Source: a virus. From it: a stretch of DNA of 25,033 bases. The stretch is from IMG/VR virus record IMGVR_UViG_3300023096_000017, positions 1 through 25,033 of that record; one strand, 5' to 3'. Both the position numbers and the translations under genes were made by a program. Every line of letters starts with the position of its first letter. Within the stretch, counting starts at the first letter, position 1. This document shows positions 7,645 through 15,982 of this stretch, in pieces. The notes beneath the pieces were generated by a model, which made no database searches, had not been told where the DNA came from, and saw only the letters and a program-made list of their open reading frames with translations.

Positions 7645-7814
7645 TTTCAAATGGCCATAACCTTAAAGAAATAAAAACTTACTCTGTTAAAAAGTTTAAG
7701 GGGTTCTTAGAAGCTGTAGAAAATAATGAACTTGAAAAAGTTAAGTTGTATTCTGTTTCTGTAAGGGCTGGCAGTATGGAGAAAAAGGACTATGAGAAGT
7801 TCTTAAAGGGGTGA
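7566..7814 (+). other. -1 programmed frameshift site and GT-type extension of the tail chaperone
   Basis: T TTT TTT at 7566-7572 is set as a canonical X XXY YYZ heptamer in the chaperone frame (GAT TTT TTT CAA). The -1 frame has a stop at 7557-7559, just before it, and is then open to a TGA at 7812-7814, four bases before the tape measure ATG. A slip would join 109 zero-frame codons to 80 codons of the -1 frame, a product of about 189 residues. The -1 frame has no own start with a ribosome site, and it uses the codons usual in this genome while encoding ESSWYGQIQKLVSNGHNLKE and later SVRAGSMEKKDYEKF. This is the general form of the GT or gp42-type chaperone extension. Actual frameshifting is inferred, not seen. 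Confidence 0.75.
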
Positions 7815-7817
7815 TTT

Positions 7818-9515
7818 ATGGCTGATATGAATTTACAGATAAAAATCACCTCTGCCGTCTCACAGGCAGTAGATAGTTTAAATGAAATAGCTCAGTCACT
7901 TTCTGATATTTATAAAGAAGGTGGCCTTGCTGCTGTGGGAATGAAAGCTTTTGAAAGTGCATCTGAGGGCGTTGAAAAAGTAGCTGAAGGTCTTGATGAG
8001 GCAAGCAAAGGTCTTAAGAAATTTGGTCGTGAGCTAACGCAAAATGTAACTCTTCCAATATCAGCACTCTCAGCGTTGAGCCTTAAAAAAGTTTTTGATG
8101 ATGCGGTGATAGGTAAGGGAAACATCGCAACGAATGCCTATGCTGGTGCGGTTCAAAATCTTAAAAAGCAATTCGATAATCTTTTGGTAACTATCGGTAC
8201 GCAATTAGCTCCAGCTCAAACTCGCACCATAAATTTATTTACAAATATTATTGCCGCGTTCCAAAAGTTAAACCCAGAAACTAAAAAATTCATAACGGAC
8301 TTCGCTCAGATTGCTGCAGTGGTTGGCCCTGTCGTATTGGGGTTAAGTACATTTATCGGCGTTGTAAGTAAAATCATTGGCGCTCTAGCTCCATTATTTA
8401 AGGTATTGTCTTCTATAGCCGGAGCGCTCGGATCAATTGGGGCTATTGTGGGTATAGCTATCTTATCCATAGCAAGTCTTACGAATGTATTTTTGAAGCT
8501 GAGAGATGCCGGCGTTGGAACCGCTGCTGCCTTATCAAAAACATTCCTATTGTTCGTAACATTTTTTAATAACTATGTCTTAGGATCAATTGTTGATGGC
8601 ATCCAATTTGTAGTGACCAAGGTTGGTGAGCTTGTATCAAAACTCAATGCTGATTTGGGTGCAAAGATCCAAGGCGTTGATGTATTTGCTAAGTATTCAG
8701 AAAATTTAAAAGCTCAATTTGTCGGGGTGGTTGATGACATCAATGGTGAGCTTGGGAAAATTGGGACGAATGTAACATCTGCTGCCACCTTCGGAATTTC
8801 TGATATCGTCACCGAGATAATGACGGCAATAAATGGTGCGACTCAAGGCGCCACGCAAGCAGTTGTTGTTTTCGGTGAAGAGATCGCCAGACGTGCTCAT
8901 GAAATAAAGCTTACGATAGCTGGTAATATATCAGGCGCTTTGCTTGATATTGCAGAAGGTGCAAAAACTGCTGAAGAGGCATTCAGAGACTTTGCAAAAA
9001 GTACCATTAGATATTTATTAGATATGATTCTTAAAGCTCAAATTTTTAAAGCTCTTTCTGGATTTGCAGGATTCAATAACGCGGCTACATCAGTGGCATC
9101 CGCATCTAATGTCCCAACATTGGCAACCGGAGGTCACGTTACTGGACCGGGTACAGCAACCAGTGATTCTATTTTGGCTCGATTATCTAATGGCGAGTAT
9201 GTCAATGATGCTAAAACTGTAAAAACATTTGGAGTCGATTTCTTTGCCAACCTGAAGCGGATGTCTAGGTCTGGCGTGAGCACGCGCAAGGCATCTAGTT
9301 CGTTACCTTCATTCGCTGATGGTGGCGCTGTATCTGGTAATGGAGCGCCACAAGTAATCATTCAAAATTCTGGCACTCAAAAAGAGGCAACCAGTACTAA
9401 CTATGATCCATCAACTGCCATAACAACTATTGTATTGGATGATATTCAAAAGAATGGAAGCATTTCAAAGTCTATTCAAAGGAATTTCGGAGTTAGAAGG
9501 AGTAGTTTTAAATGA
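7818..9515 (+). CDS. Tape measure protein
   Basis: A 565-residue protein with an N-terminal helical region (1-75, Ala/Glu/Leu-rich), long hydrophobic segments at about 160-240 (IAAVVGPVVLGLSTFIGVV and further), and a C-terminal Gly-rich motif near 434-455 (ATGGHVTGPG, then SDSILARLSNGEYV) that is characteristic of lambda-like tape measure proteins. It sets tail length inside the tube and enters the host membrane during DNA ejection. By the usual relation of about 1.5 angstrom per residue the tail would be some 80-90 nm, shorter than lambda. It follows the frameshifted chaperone as expected, and its stop overlaps the next start (ATGA). No lytic domain is visible within it. Confidence 0.9.
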   Translation: MADMNLQIKITSAVSQAVDSLNEIAQSLSDIYKEGGLAAVGMKAFESASEGVEKVAEGLDEASKGLKKFGRELTQNVTLPISALSALSLKKVFDDAVIGKGNIATNAYAGAVQNLKKQFDNLLVTIGTQLAPAQTRTINLFTNIIAAFQKLNPETKKFITDFAQIAAVVGPVVLGLSTFIGVVSKIIGALAPLFKVLSSIAGALGSIGAIVGIAILSIASLTNVFLKLRDAGVGTAAALSKTFLLFVTFFNNYVLGSIVDGIQFVVTKVGELVSKLNADLGAKIQGVDVFAKYSENLKAQFVGVVDDINGELGKIGTNVTSAATFGISDIVTEIMTAINGATQGATQAVVVFGEEIARRAHEIKLTIAGNISGALLDIAEGAKTAEEAFRDFAKSTIRYLLDMILKAQIFKALSGFAGFNNAATSVASASNVPTLATGGHVTGPGTATSDSILARLSNGEYVNDAKTVKTFGVDFFANLKRMSRSGVSTRKASSSLPSFADGGAVSGNGAPQVIIQNSGTQKEATSTNYDPSTAITTIVLDDIQKNGSISKSIQRNFGVRRSSFK

Positions 9516-9865
9516 TACCAAGCTTTCCAAAGTATGTTTTCATCGATGATTCGACTCTTCAAAGAGTTCAATTATCAAATGTCATTAGATCAGAAACGGA
9601 AATCGGGGCTCAGAAGACAAGACCGATTCAAAGTATTCCAATGTTCAATGTTGTTATGGATATTTCCATATGCAATTCGGATCTTATTAATTTCAGAACA
9701 TGGTTTAAAAACGAAATAGGATCAGGTGCATATTGGTTTTTGTTAAATGATCCGTTTGATGGAACCAGAAGGCGCTTTAGGTTTATAGAAACAGAATTTT
9801 CATGGTCTAAAAGAGGTAACAATCTTTTAACTAGTATAAATCTGGAAGCTTACGATGAGCTATAG
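9512..9865 (+). CDS. Minor tail tip protein, lambda gpM-like
   Basis: A 117-residue protein following the tape measure gene with an ATGA overlap. It has aromatic and basic residues spaced as in small tail-tip proteins: QKTRPIQSIP, then FRTWFKNEIGSGAYWFLLND and PFDGTRRRFRF. Position (tape measure, this gene, DUF1833/gpL-like, NlpC/gpK-like, J-like) corresponds to lambda gpM, which helps build the tail tip complex. The family call rests on order and overall pattern. Its last codons overlap the start of the next gene. Confidence 0.6.
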   Translation: MIPSFPKYVFIDDSTLQRVQLSNVIRSETEIGAQKTRPIQSIPMFNVVMDISICNSDLINFRTWFKNEIGSGAYWFLLNDPFDGTRRRFRFIETEFSWSKRGNNLLTSINLEAYDEL

Positions 9866-10325
9866 TGATGGGTTTAAAATAAATGTTAACAAATTAAATA
9901 ATGATGAAATGCTTTTGGTTTTACTGGAAGTTTCTCATCCTTTTTTGTCGGTACCAGTTAGGCTGGTAAATGATAATAAAGATTTTGTTTTTAATGGTAA
10001 CAACTTCCTAGCAATGCCTTTCAAAGTTAAAAGGCAAGATGACGTTCAAGGCGAACTTCCTAAGGTTTCTTTGAGCATTCCGAATGTTGGAAGAACTTTG
10101 GTTAAGTGGATTGACTCCAGCGGTGGTGGCAGAAATGCAACCATGTCTATTATTCTTTCTAGACGATCTACTCCTAATGTAATAGAAGAGAAATTAAATC
10201 TTGGCATTCAAAGCGTAAGCATTAATACAGAGCTTGTTACTTTCATTCTAATTGTGCAAAACAATCTCTCAAAAAGATCAATGAAATTTACTTATGATTT
10301 AAACCGCGCACCAGGTTTATTCTAA
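9855..10325 (+). CDS. Tail tip protein, DUF1833 / lambda gpL-like
   Basis: A 156-residue protein whose first half shows the DUF1833 pattern: LLVLLEVSHPFL, PVRLVNDN, a DFVFNGNNFLAMPF segment, then a GELPKVSLSIPNVGRTL stretch. These proteins occupy the place of lambda gpL in tail tip assembly, between the distal tail and the central hub. Unlike lambda gpL, no C-terminal Cys cluster for an iron-sulfur site is present; the protein has no Cys at all. It overlaps both neighbours: 11 bases with the gpM-like gene and one base with the NlpC-like gene. Confidence 0.75.
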   Translation: MSYSDGFKINVNKLNNDEMLLVLLEVSHPFLSVPVRLVNDNKDFVFNGNNFLAMPFKVKRQDDVQGELPKVSLSIPNVGRTLVKWIDSSGGGRNATMSIILSRRSTPNVIEEKLNLGIQSVSINTELVTFILIVQNNLSKRSMKFTYDLNRAPGLF

Positions 10326-10702
10326 TGCATTGGGCATCTAAATATTTATCAGTAAGTTACAAAGATATGAACTGCTCTAAATTTGTAGAGTATGTTTTAA
10401 GAGACCATTTTGGAAAAGATTATAAATTTCCTCAAAGCGAAGGATCTTTATTCAATCAAAGTGTTCAGATAAAAGAAAACCTTCCAAAGCTTTGCGATAA
10501 AACAGAAAATCCTTCAGACGGTGATTTGGTACTCATGCACGGAGCAAGAAGAATGTGTCATGTTGGCTTATTCTTAAAAATACGTGGCGTTGATTATGTT
10601 TTGCATTGTGAAAGCTCAATGAGATGTTCAGCTTTGCATAAATTTTCAGATCTCATTAGTTTTGGATTTTCAGTAGAGGGTGTTTATACATGGCAAAAGT
10701 AA
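10325..10702 (+). CDS. NlpC/P60-type tail tip peptidase, lambda gpK-like
   Basis: A 125-residue cysteine-peptidase-type protein. Cys17 in MNCSKFVEYVL, His79 in MCHVGLFL and His94 in YVLHCES are spaced as the Cys-His-His triad of the NlpC/P60 superfamily. PSDGDLVLM in front of His79 is the conserved Gly-Asp-Leu strand. In lambda-like tails the matching protein (gpK) sits in the tip and probably cleaves peptidoglycan cross-links during entry. Here it is a single domain without the N-terminal Mov34/MPN part found in lambda gpK. It overlaps the start of the J-like hub gene by 13 bases. Confidence 0.8.
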   Translation: MHWASKYLSVSYKDMNCSKFVEYVLRDHFGKDYKFPQSEGSLFNQSVQIKENLPKLCDKTENPSDGDLVLMHGARRMCHVGLFLKIRGVDYVLHCESSMRCSALHKFSDLISFGFSVEGVYTWQK

Positions 10703-13700
10703 TTTATTTTTTATCACCATTCGATAAAGAAAAAAAACTAGAAGTTAACAGCTCAGACTCAATAGAAAATATTTTGATAGGCTTTAACATTCAAAATCAA
10801 CCATTGTCTATTTCAATAAATGGGGAAACACCTGATGATGTAGATCTTTCATATATTCCTTCAGATGAAGACCTCATCGAGATAAGAAAACCTGTCAATG
10901 GAAATGACTCAAGATCAAAAAGCGATTTAGCAACAATAGTTCAGATTGCCACGCTCGTAATTATTACTGTTTTATCAGGCGGTAGCACAAGCCCATGGCT
11001 TATTTCTGCGATTGCTGTTGGTGGTTCATTAGTTGCTGGAGCTCTTAACAAAAGAGCCATGGAATTAATGGAGCAGGGAAGTTTTGCAAGCGCTGCCGAA
11101 ATGTCAGACATTGAAACTGCTTCAAATTCTTATTCTGTTTCTGGAGCGACAAATACTGCACGTCCTTTAAGAACACTGCCCTTAGTAATGGGTTCACACC
11201 GGATGGCTCCTGACATACATTGTGAGGCATTCAAATCAGTATACGGTGAGCAATATACAATTGGCGAAGGTCAGCCAATCGAGACTTCTTTTTATCCTGG
11301 TATTGATGGAGCAAACGGCGCTGCCGACCCATATTCTACTTGGATACCAATGCCAAAAGGTTTTTTGGAGTTGGGTGCTGGTATAGATAATACATTGCCA
11401 CCATATGATATAAAGATTGCTCCGTATCATTTTGGATTTAGAGCTGTTAATCCGTCATCGCCGAATCTTACTCCAGGTCAAATAAGCTTGGCACTTGCAA
11501 TCGTAAAAGATTTTTATAACAATGGCGGAAATTTTATGTCTTTTTCAAGTCAATTTGGATCAGGCGAATTTTCACCTTTGGTTATATACCATCAGGACCC
11601 AGCTGATCCATATTATAACAGATATAATTTAATGCATTTTGTTGTTAGATCTTTTCAATATCTTAGGCCGCTTACTTTTGGATTTTCTTGGTATAGTTAT
11701 ATTGATGATGTATTCACAAATACTCCTGATGCAACTTACAATACATTTTGGTATTCAAATCCTCCTGGAAGTTCTAAAAATTTAATAAGAATTAGCTCGC
11801 CACCAGTTGAGCAATTTTATTTCAATGTTGCTGCAGCTGACAATGTTGCAACAGTATTTAATGCCATCTTTTTTTATTTATTATATTTAAATGGTGGAAA
11901 CCTGAATTCTTCAAAAACAGTAAATTGGATGACAGCTTTATATAGAAGGACTTTGGCAATAAAAGATTTCGGAAATGAAGGCGTTGAATATTCAACTCAA
12001 TTGATGAATTACGGGATAGGTGATTTAGAAATAAAAGAAAGGCTTATCGGAGCTCTTGACGTTGACAAGAACGACATATCTTTAGCGATGTATGCTCCAA
12101 TTGACCAAGACTACTGGTATGTTCCTCCAATTATTCCTCCAGGTACTCCGCCTGTTTATCCAAATTTTTCTCATGACGTCTTAGCTATTGGAGGTAAGAA
12201 ACTTGTTAATGTTGATTCAACTGAAGACCCTATTCTAGTTAGCGATAACAACCAGTATAACTTCACATACTTCGAAGGGCAGCCAGGTCTTGATGGATTT
12301 TCATTTACAATAACAGGTCAGGTATATGCGACAAACACCACGACAGGATTTGAGTCAAACAGTGCAAAATTGGAAATGCAATATAAACTAAAAAGTGAAG
12401 AAAATTGGAGAATTTTTACAGATGCTCTTCAATTCGTAAACGACAACACTAAAAAACTTTCGTACAAAAAAACTCTCGGGATTTCATATCCTCCTGGATC
12501 ACCTAACCCAGTTGAAAATGACAGGTTGCAAGTCCGTGTAAGAAAAATGGATTTGGATTCAAACAACAATGATGGGAGTAAAGTCTGCAATCTTTATATC
12601 GACCACATAAGATTCGTAAGAACGGAACTTCTTTCTATCGTTTTTGATTATAACAAATTCAATGCACCAATGAATATTGAAGGATTGTTTTTAACCGGAT
12701 TAGTGACTGATTCTGCTCAAACAAATAAATATTCTGCTTTGGTTGAGTCAAAATGTTGGGTTTATGACTTTGAAGAAGAAGAATGGGTTTGGCAGTTAAA
12801 TAGAAATCCTGCTTTTTGGTTTTTGTTCTTTGCAAAAGGTGGATTTTTAAATATGGATTCGGATGGTACTTTCGTCTATCCTTATTCGCCGACAAAAGGT
12901 TGGCAAAACTATACTGGTCATGCAAGTAACTCAGAAATTATTTTCGGATGCGGGCTTACTTTCGAAGAAATTGACATGGATAAAATTCTCGTATGGGCAG
13001 AGTTTTGTTATGACAATGATTTGAATATGGATATGGTTTTTATTGACGACACAAGCTGCGCTGAAACACTTGAGCGAATTGCAAATGTTGGAAGAGGATC
13101 CGTAACATATTACAATGGTAATTTATCAGTAATATATGAAGACGCTGAGCAAGTTCCGACATGTTTATATGGAATGGCTAACATTTTAGCGGGAACATTT
13201 TCAGTTGATTACAGTGTGGCAGACCCTGTTTATAAAATAATAGGTAAATATGTAGATAGAACTGATTGGGAGTCTAAAGAAGTTTCTGCTCTGGTTCCTT
13301 TTTCAAATTCAGACAATTTAAAATCAATAGAAATAAATTTGGAAGGCATAACAGAAACATCGAGAGCGCAAAGGGAAGTGAATTTGCTTGCTGCCAGACA
13401 ATTCTATCAGAGAAGAATATATTCTTGGTCCGTTGACGTTGAAGGATTGCTCGCCAAAAGGGGTGAGGTTGTTTATTTGAGCCATGATTCAACTCAGTAT
13501 GGATATTCTGGCCGTGTTAAGAACTTTATTATTTCAGGTGGTGTTGTAACTGGAATACAAACATCATCAATACTTGATTCATCAATCTCATACATAACTG
13601 TTAGGCATCCAGATGGTATACTGAACAATTATTCTTGTGAAGTAAGCGGGAATAATATTGTTTTTACAGATCCGTATCCTATCAGCGCAGCATCTGCATA

Positions 13701-14199
13701 CATCGATGTTGACCAAGAAAATGTATCGAGTGCTTATACTGGTTCAATACCAGAGGACTTTATTTTTATAGCTGGAGCAAAAGAAACTCCTGGAAAGCTT
13801 GTTCGAATAACTGAAATCACTGCAAATGATGACATGTCATTTACCATCAGGGCGGTTGATGAAGACCCCGCAATGTGGGCACATGAGTATGAATCTGAAC
13901 TTGACCCAGAAAGTTTTGATGACTCAGAGGTGGTGTTTTCTGTTGCCAACATAAAGATAGAATATCCTGCCAAAGGTCTAGTTACATTGTATTGGGAAAA
14001 CATAAATGGTGATTTCATCGAAATTATAAATGAAGAAAATGAACTTCCAGTTGAGGCCAATGGCGCTTTCTCTTTTACGGGTGGCAAGGTAACTCTTGAG
14101 CTTACATCTGGACATAAATACACTTTAGTCATTAAGCCTTTTTCAATAGGAACGCCTTTTAAAGCCGTTTCTAAAAGGATCAGAGTATGGCCGACATAA
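10690..14199 (+). CDS. Tail tip central hub / host specificity protein, J-like
   Basis: A 1169-residue protein, the largest in the window. Residues 1-75 form a small ubiquitin-like domain resembling the N-terminal part of gpI-type proteins. Residues 78-120 are hydrophobic (IVQIATLVIITVLSGG, then WLISAIAVGGSLVAGAL). Residues 145-175 carry the TNTARPLRTLPLVMG segment typical of these hubs. The J signature lies near 775-850: AEFCYDNDLNMDMVF, then ETLERIANVGRGSV, a G-N-LSV strand, and YMA/NILAGTFSVDYS. The C-terminal 200 residues are beta-rich and probably fibronectin-like. The protein caps the tube and connects to receptor-binding fibres. A proline-rich insert lies near residue 480. Internal organisation beyond these landmarks is uncertain. 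Confidence 0.85.
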   Translation: MAKVIYFLSPFDKEKKLEVNSSDSIENILIGFNIQNQPLSISINGETPDDVDLSYIPSDEDLIEIRKPVNGNDSRSKSDLATIVQIATLVIITVLSGGSTSPWLISAIAVGGSLVAGALNKRAMELMEQGSFASAAEMSDIETASNSYSVSGATNTARPLRTLPLVMGSHRMAPDIHCEAFKSVYGEQYTIGEGQPIETSFYPGIDGANGAADPYSTWIPMPKGFLELGAGIDNTLPPYDIKIAPYHFGFRAVNPSSPNLTPGQISLALAIVKDFYNNGGNFMSFSSQFGSGEFSPLVIYHQDPADPYYNRYNLMHFVVRSFQYLRPLTFGFSWYSYIDDVFTNTPDATYNTFWYSNPPGSSKNLIRISSPPVEQFYFNVAAADNVATVFNAIFFYLLYLNGGNLNSSKTVNWMTALYRRTLAIKDFGNEGVEYSTQLMNYGIGDLEIKERLIGALDVDKNDISLAMYAPIDQDYWYVPPIIPPGTPPVYPNFSHDVLAIGGKKLVNVDSTEDPILVSDNNQYNFTYFEGQPGLDGFSFTITGQVYATNTTTGFESNSAKLEMQYKLKSEENWRIFTDALQFVNDNTKKLSYKKTLGISYPPGSPNPVENDRLQVRVRKMDLDSNNNDGSKVCNLYIDHIRFVRTELLSIVFDYNKFNAPMNIEGLFLTGLVTDSAQTNKYSALVESKCWVYDFEEEEWVWQLNRNPAFWFLFFAKGGFLNMDSDGTFVYPYSPTKGWQNYTGHASNSEIIFGCGLTFEEIDMDKILVWAEFCYDNDLNMDMVFIDDTSCAETLERIANVGRGSVTYYNGNLSVIYEDAEQVPTCLYGMANILAGTFSVDYSVADPVYKIIGKYVDRTDWESKEVSALVPFSNSDNLKSIEINLEGITETSRAQREVNLLAARQFYQRRIYSWSVDVEGLLAKRGEVVYLSHDSTQYGYSGRVKNFIISGGVVTGIQTSSILDSSISYITVRHPDGILNNYSCEVSGNNIVFTDPYPISAASAYIDVDQENVSSAYTGSIPEDFIFIAGAKETPGKLVRITEITANDDMSFTIRAVDEDPAMWAHEYESELDPESFDDSEVVFSVANIKIEYPAKGLVTLYWENINGDFIEIINEENELPVEANGAFSFTGGKVTLELTSGHKYTLVIKPFSIGTPFKAVSKRIRVWPT

Positions 14200-14696
14200 A
14201 TATTAGCGAAAACATATCTAAATTGCTTTCTGAGTTAGAATCAAAAATGGAAGACATGACCCCTGCGTTTAAAGACATTGCGGACTACGAATGGGGACAG
14301 ACTAGAATGAGGTATGTTAACCAAGAAGACCCTGAAGGAGCCAAATGGCAAGACCCATTTACTGTTCGTCGAGATGGTGGTGGCGTTAGATCTCAACAAT
14401 TCAGAGATCCGTGGCCATATGTAGTAGCAAGCAATTACAAAGCAGCTCCGCCGGGTTATCATTTTTTTGATGCTGGCCGTGGCGATAAGATTTTGCGCGA
14501 TACAGGCACAATGTTTAATTCAATTGGTCGTGCATATGGTCCTGATTATGCTTTAGTTGGTACCGACATCGAATATGCTACAAAGCATCAAGAAGGTATA
14601 GGCGTTAAAAAAAGAGAGTTCCTTGGTATCAACCAAAAGACCTATGATAACGTAAAAAATGTTGTAGAGTTTTATTTAATGGGAGTTAAAAAATGA
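14187..14696 (+). CDS. Phage virion morphogenesis protein, Mu gpG / P2 gpS-like
   Basis: A 169-residue protein with the pattern of the phage virion morphogenesis (tail completion) family: an N-terminal helix, WGQTRMRYVN, GAKWQDPF, then ILRDTGTMFNSIGR at about residues 105-118 and VGTDIEYATKHQEG followed by KREFLG near 130-150. Mu gpG and P2 gpS belong here and act in head-tail or tail completion. In Mu-like genomes this gene normally lies next to gpF, before the protease; here it comes after the tail hub, overlapping it by 13 bases and the fibre gene by 4 (ATGA). The family call is good, but the precise role at this location is inference. Confidence 0.75.
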   Translation: MADINISENISKLLSELESKMEDMTPAFKDIADYEWGQTRMRYVNQEDPEGAKWQDPFTVRRDGGGVRSQQFRDPWPYVVASNYKAAPPGYHFFDAGRGDKILRDTGTMFNSIGRAYGPDYALVGTDIEYATKHQEGIGVKKREFLGINQKTYDNVKNVVEFYLMGVKK

Positions 14697-15982
14697 TTAG
14701 ATGGCCAGGGATTGGTTTATGGGGAAATTTCGAGCCTTGCGAAGAAGGTGTTTTAGCTGCCATCAATCAAAACTTTTTTATTTTAGATGTACTGACTCAG
14801 ATGTCGATTATTGATTTTGTCACTGAACTTCCAGCTGATCCATTAGAAGGTGATAAGTATATTTTAGAATCCTCTTCATACGCATATGATGGTGGTCCTA
14901 ATTATATTATGGTCTTTGACGGTGGAGAGTGGGTAGCTTTAGAGCCAAGAGCTGGTTATTTAGCTTATGTTGAATCAGAAAATAGTTTGTTTTGGTATAA
15001 CGGAACTGGCTGGGTATCAATCCCAACAAACATTGGTGATGTAACTGGACCTTCTTCTGCTGTTGATAATACCATTGCAAGATTTGATGGTATCACTGGT
15101 AAATTTATTCAAGATTCATCTGTAATTTTAGATGATGACGGCAATATCAGTAATGTTAATTTGATAAGTTCAGAAGTGTCACAAACAATAAATAATATAG
15201 TTGATACATTTGAGCCAAAAATACTTATTAACTCTGCTGCGGTCGGAGTTGACCAAGCGTTATCTTATTTTGATTCTTTTGCTGTTCGATTTACTGGTGC
15301 CTTGGTATCAATTGCAAGCATTGCCGCTCCCCCTGCCACGTCATATGGCAGGTTACATATTTTTATAAACTCAACTGGCGGAAATTTAATTTTCAAAAAC
15401 GGCTCATCCATTGTAACTGGCACAGGATCAAATTTATCTGTTAAAGATACGGCTGCTATATGGGCATTTTATGATTCATCACAATCAAAATGGATAATTA
15501 TTGGCGGGTCTGGTTCAGGCGCAGGTGGTTTGGTTGTTCCAAACAATGCCGCACGCTTGGCAATTGCTTCTGCAGACCGATATGATGGAATGATGGTTTA
15601 TGTTCAGGATGTAAAATGGAATTTTCAATTGCGAGGCGGTATAGCTGACGCAAATTGGTTTCCGGTTGATGCTGATATTAAATATTATGGATCAGTTCAA
15701 ACTCTTGCGAATGCTTCGGCGATTGTTTTGACAGGTGCTTTACGTCAAAGGGTTAGAATAAAAGGAAATGTATCTGGAGGAGTAGTTTTAACATTACCAA
15801 ACGGATCAATAGACAATCAAGAGCTCTATATTCAAGGTGATGATGATGATGCTTTTTTTACTATTGCCAATGGCAGCAATGTTTTTCAGAATGGTGACAG
15901 AAGTTTCTTTAAAAACCAGATTGGTCAATACTTCTGGGACGGAACGCAAAATTTATGGATATCTGTTAACGGGGGTTTTTAA
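14693..15982 (+). CDS. Tail fibre protein with DUF2793-type N-terminal region
   Basis: A 429-residue protein. Residues 40-112 match the DUF2793 pattern (ELPADPLEGDKYIL, then IMVFDGGEWVALEPRAGYLAYV and LFWYNGTGWVSI), known from fibre-like proteins of phages and gene transfer agents. Residues 113-150 hold GDVTGPSSAVDNTIARFDG, a segment repeated across many phage fibres that link shaft and head. The rest is beta-rich, low in charge, Gly/Ser/Asn-rich and has no Cys; it ends in a compact segment FFKNQIGQYFWDG. The role is probably a fibre attached to the J-like hub. It overlaps its upstream neighbour by ATGA and the next gene by one base. Confidence 0.75.
   Translation: MIRWPGIGLWGNFEPCEEGVLAAINQNFFILDVLTQMSIIDFVTELPADPLEGDKYILESSSYAYDGGPNYIMVFDGGEWVALEPRAGYLAYVESENSLFWYNGTGWVSIPTNIGDVTGPSSAVDNTIARFDGITGKFIQDSSVILDDDGNISNVNLISSEVSQTINNIVDTFEPKILINSAAVGVDQALSYFDSFAVRFTGALVSIASIAAPPATSYGRLHIFINSTGGNLIFKNGSSIVTGTGSNLSVKDTAAIWAFYDSSQSKWIIIGGSGSGAGGLVVPNNAARLAIASADRYDGMMVYVQDVKWNFQLRGGIADANWFPVDADIKYYGSVQTLANASAIVLTGALRQRVRIKGNVSGGVVLTLPNGSIDNQELYIQGDDDDAFFTIANGSNVFQNGDRSFFKNQIGQYFWDGTQNLWISVNGGF

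Noticed and set aside
12659-12925. 88-residue - strand open frame inside the J-like hub gene
   Set aside because: It has no ribosome site or neighbours, an atypical composition, and lies wholly within a well-supported + strand gene; a shadow frame.
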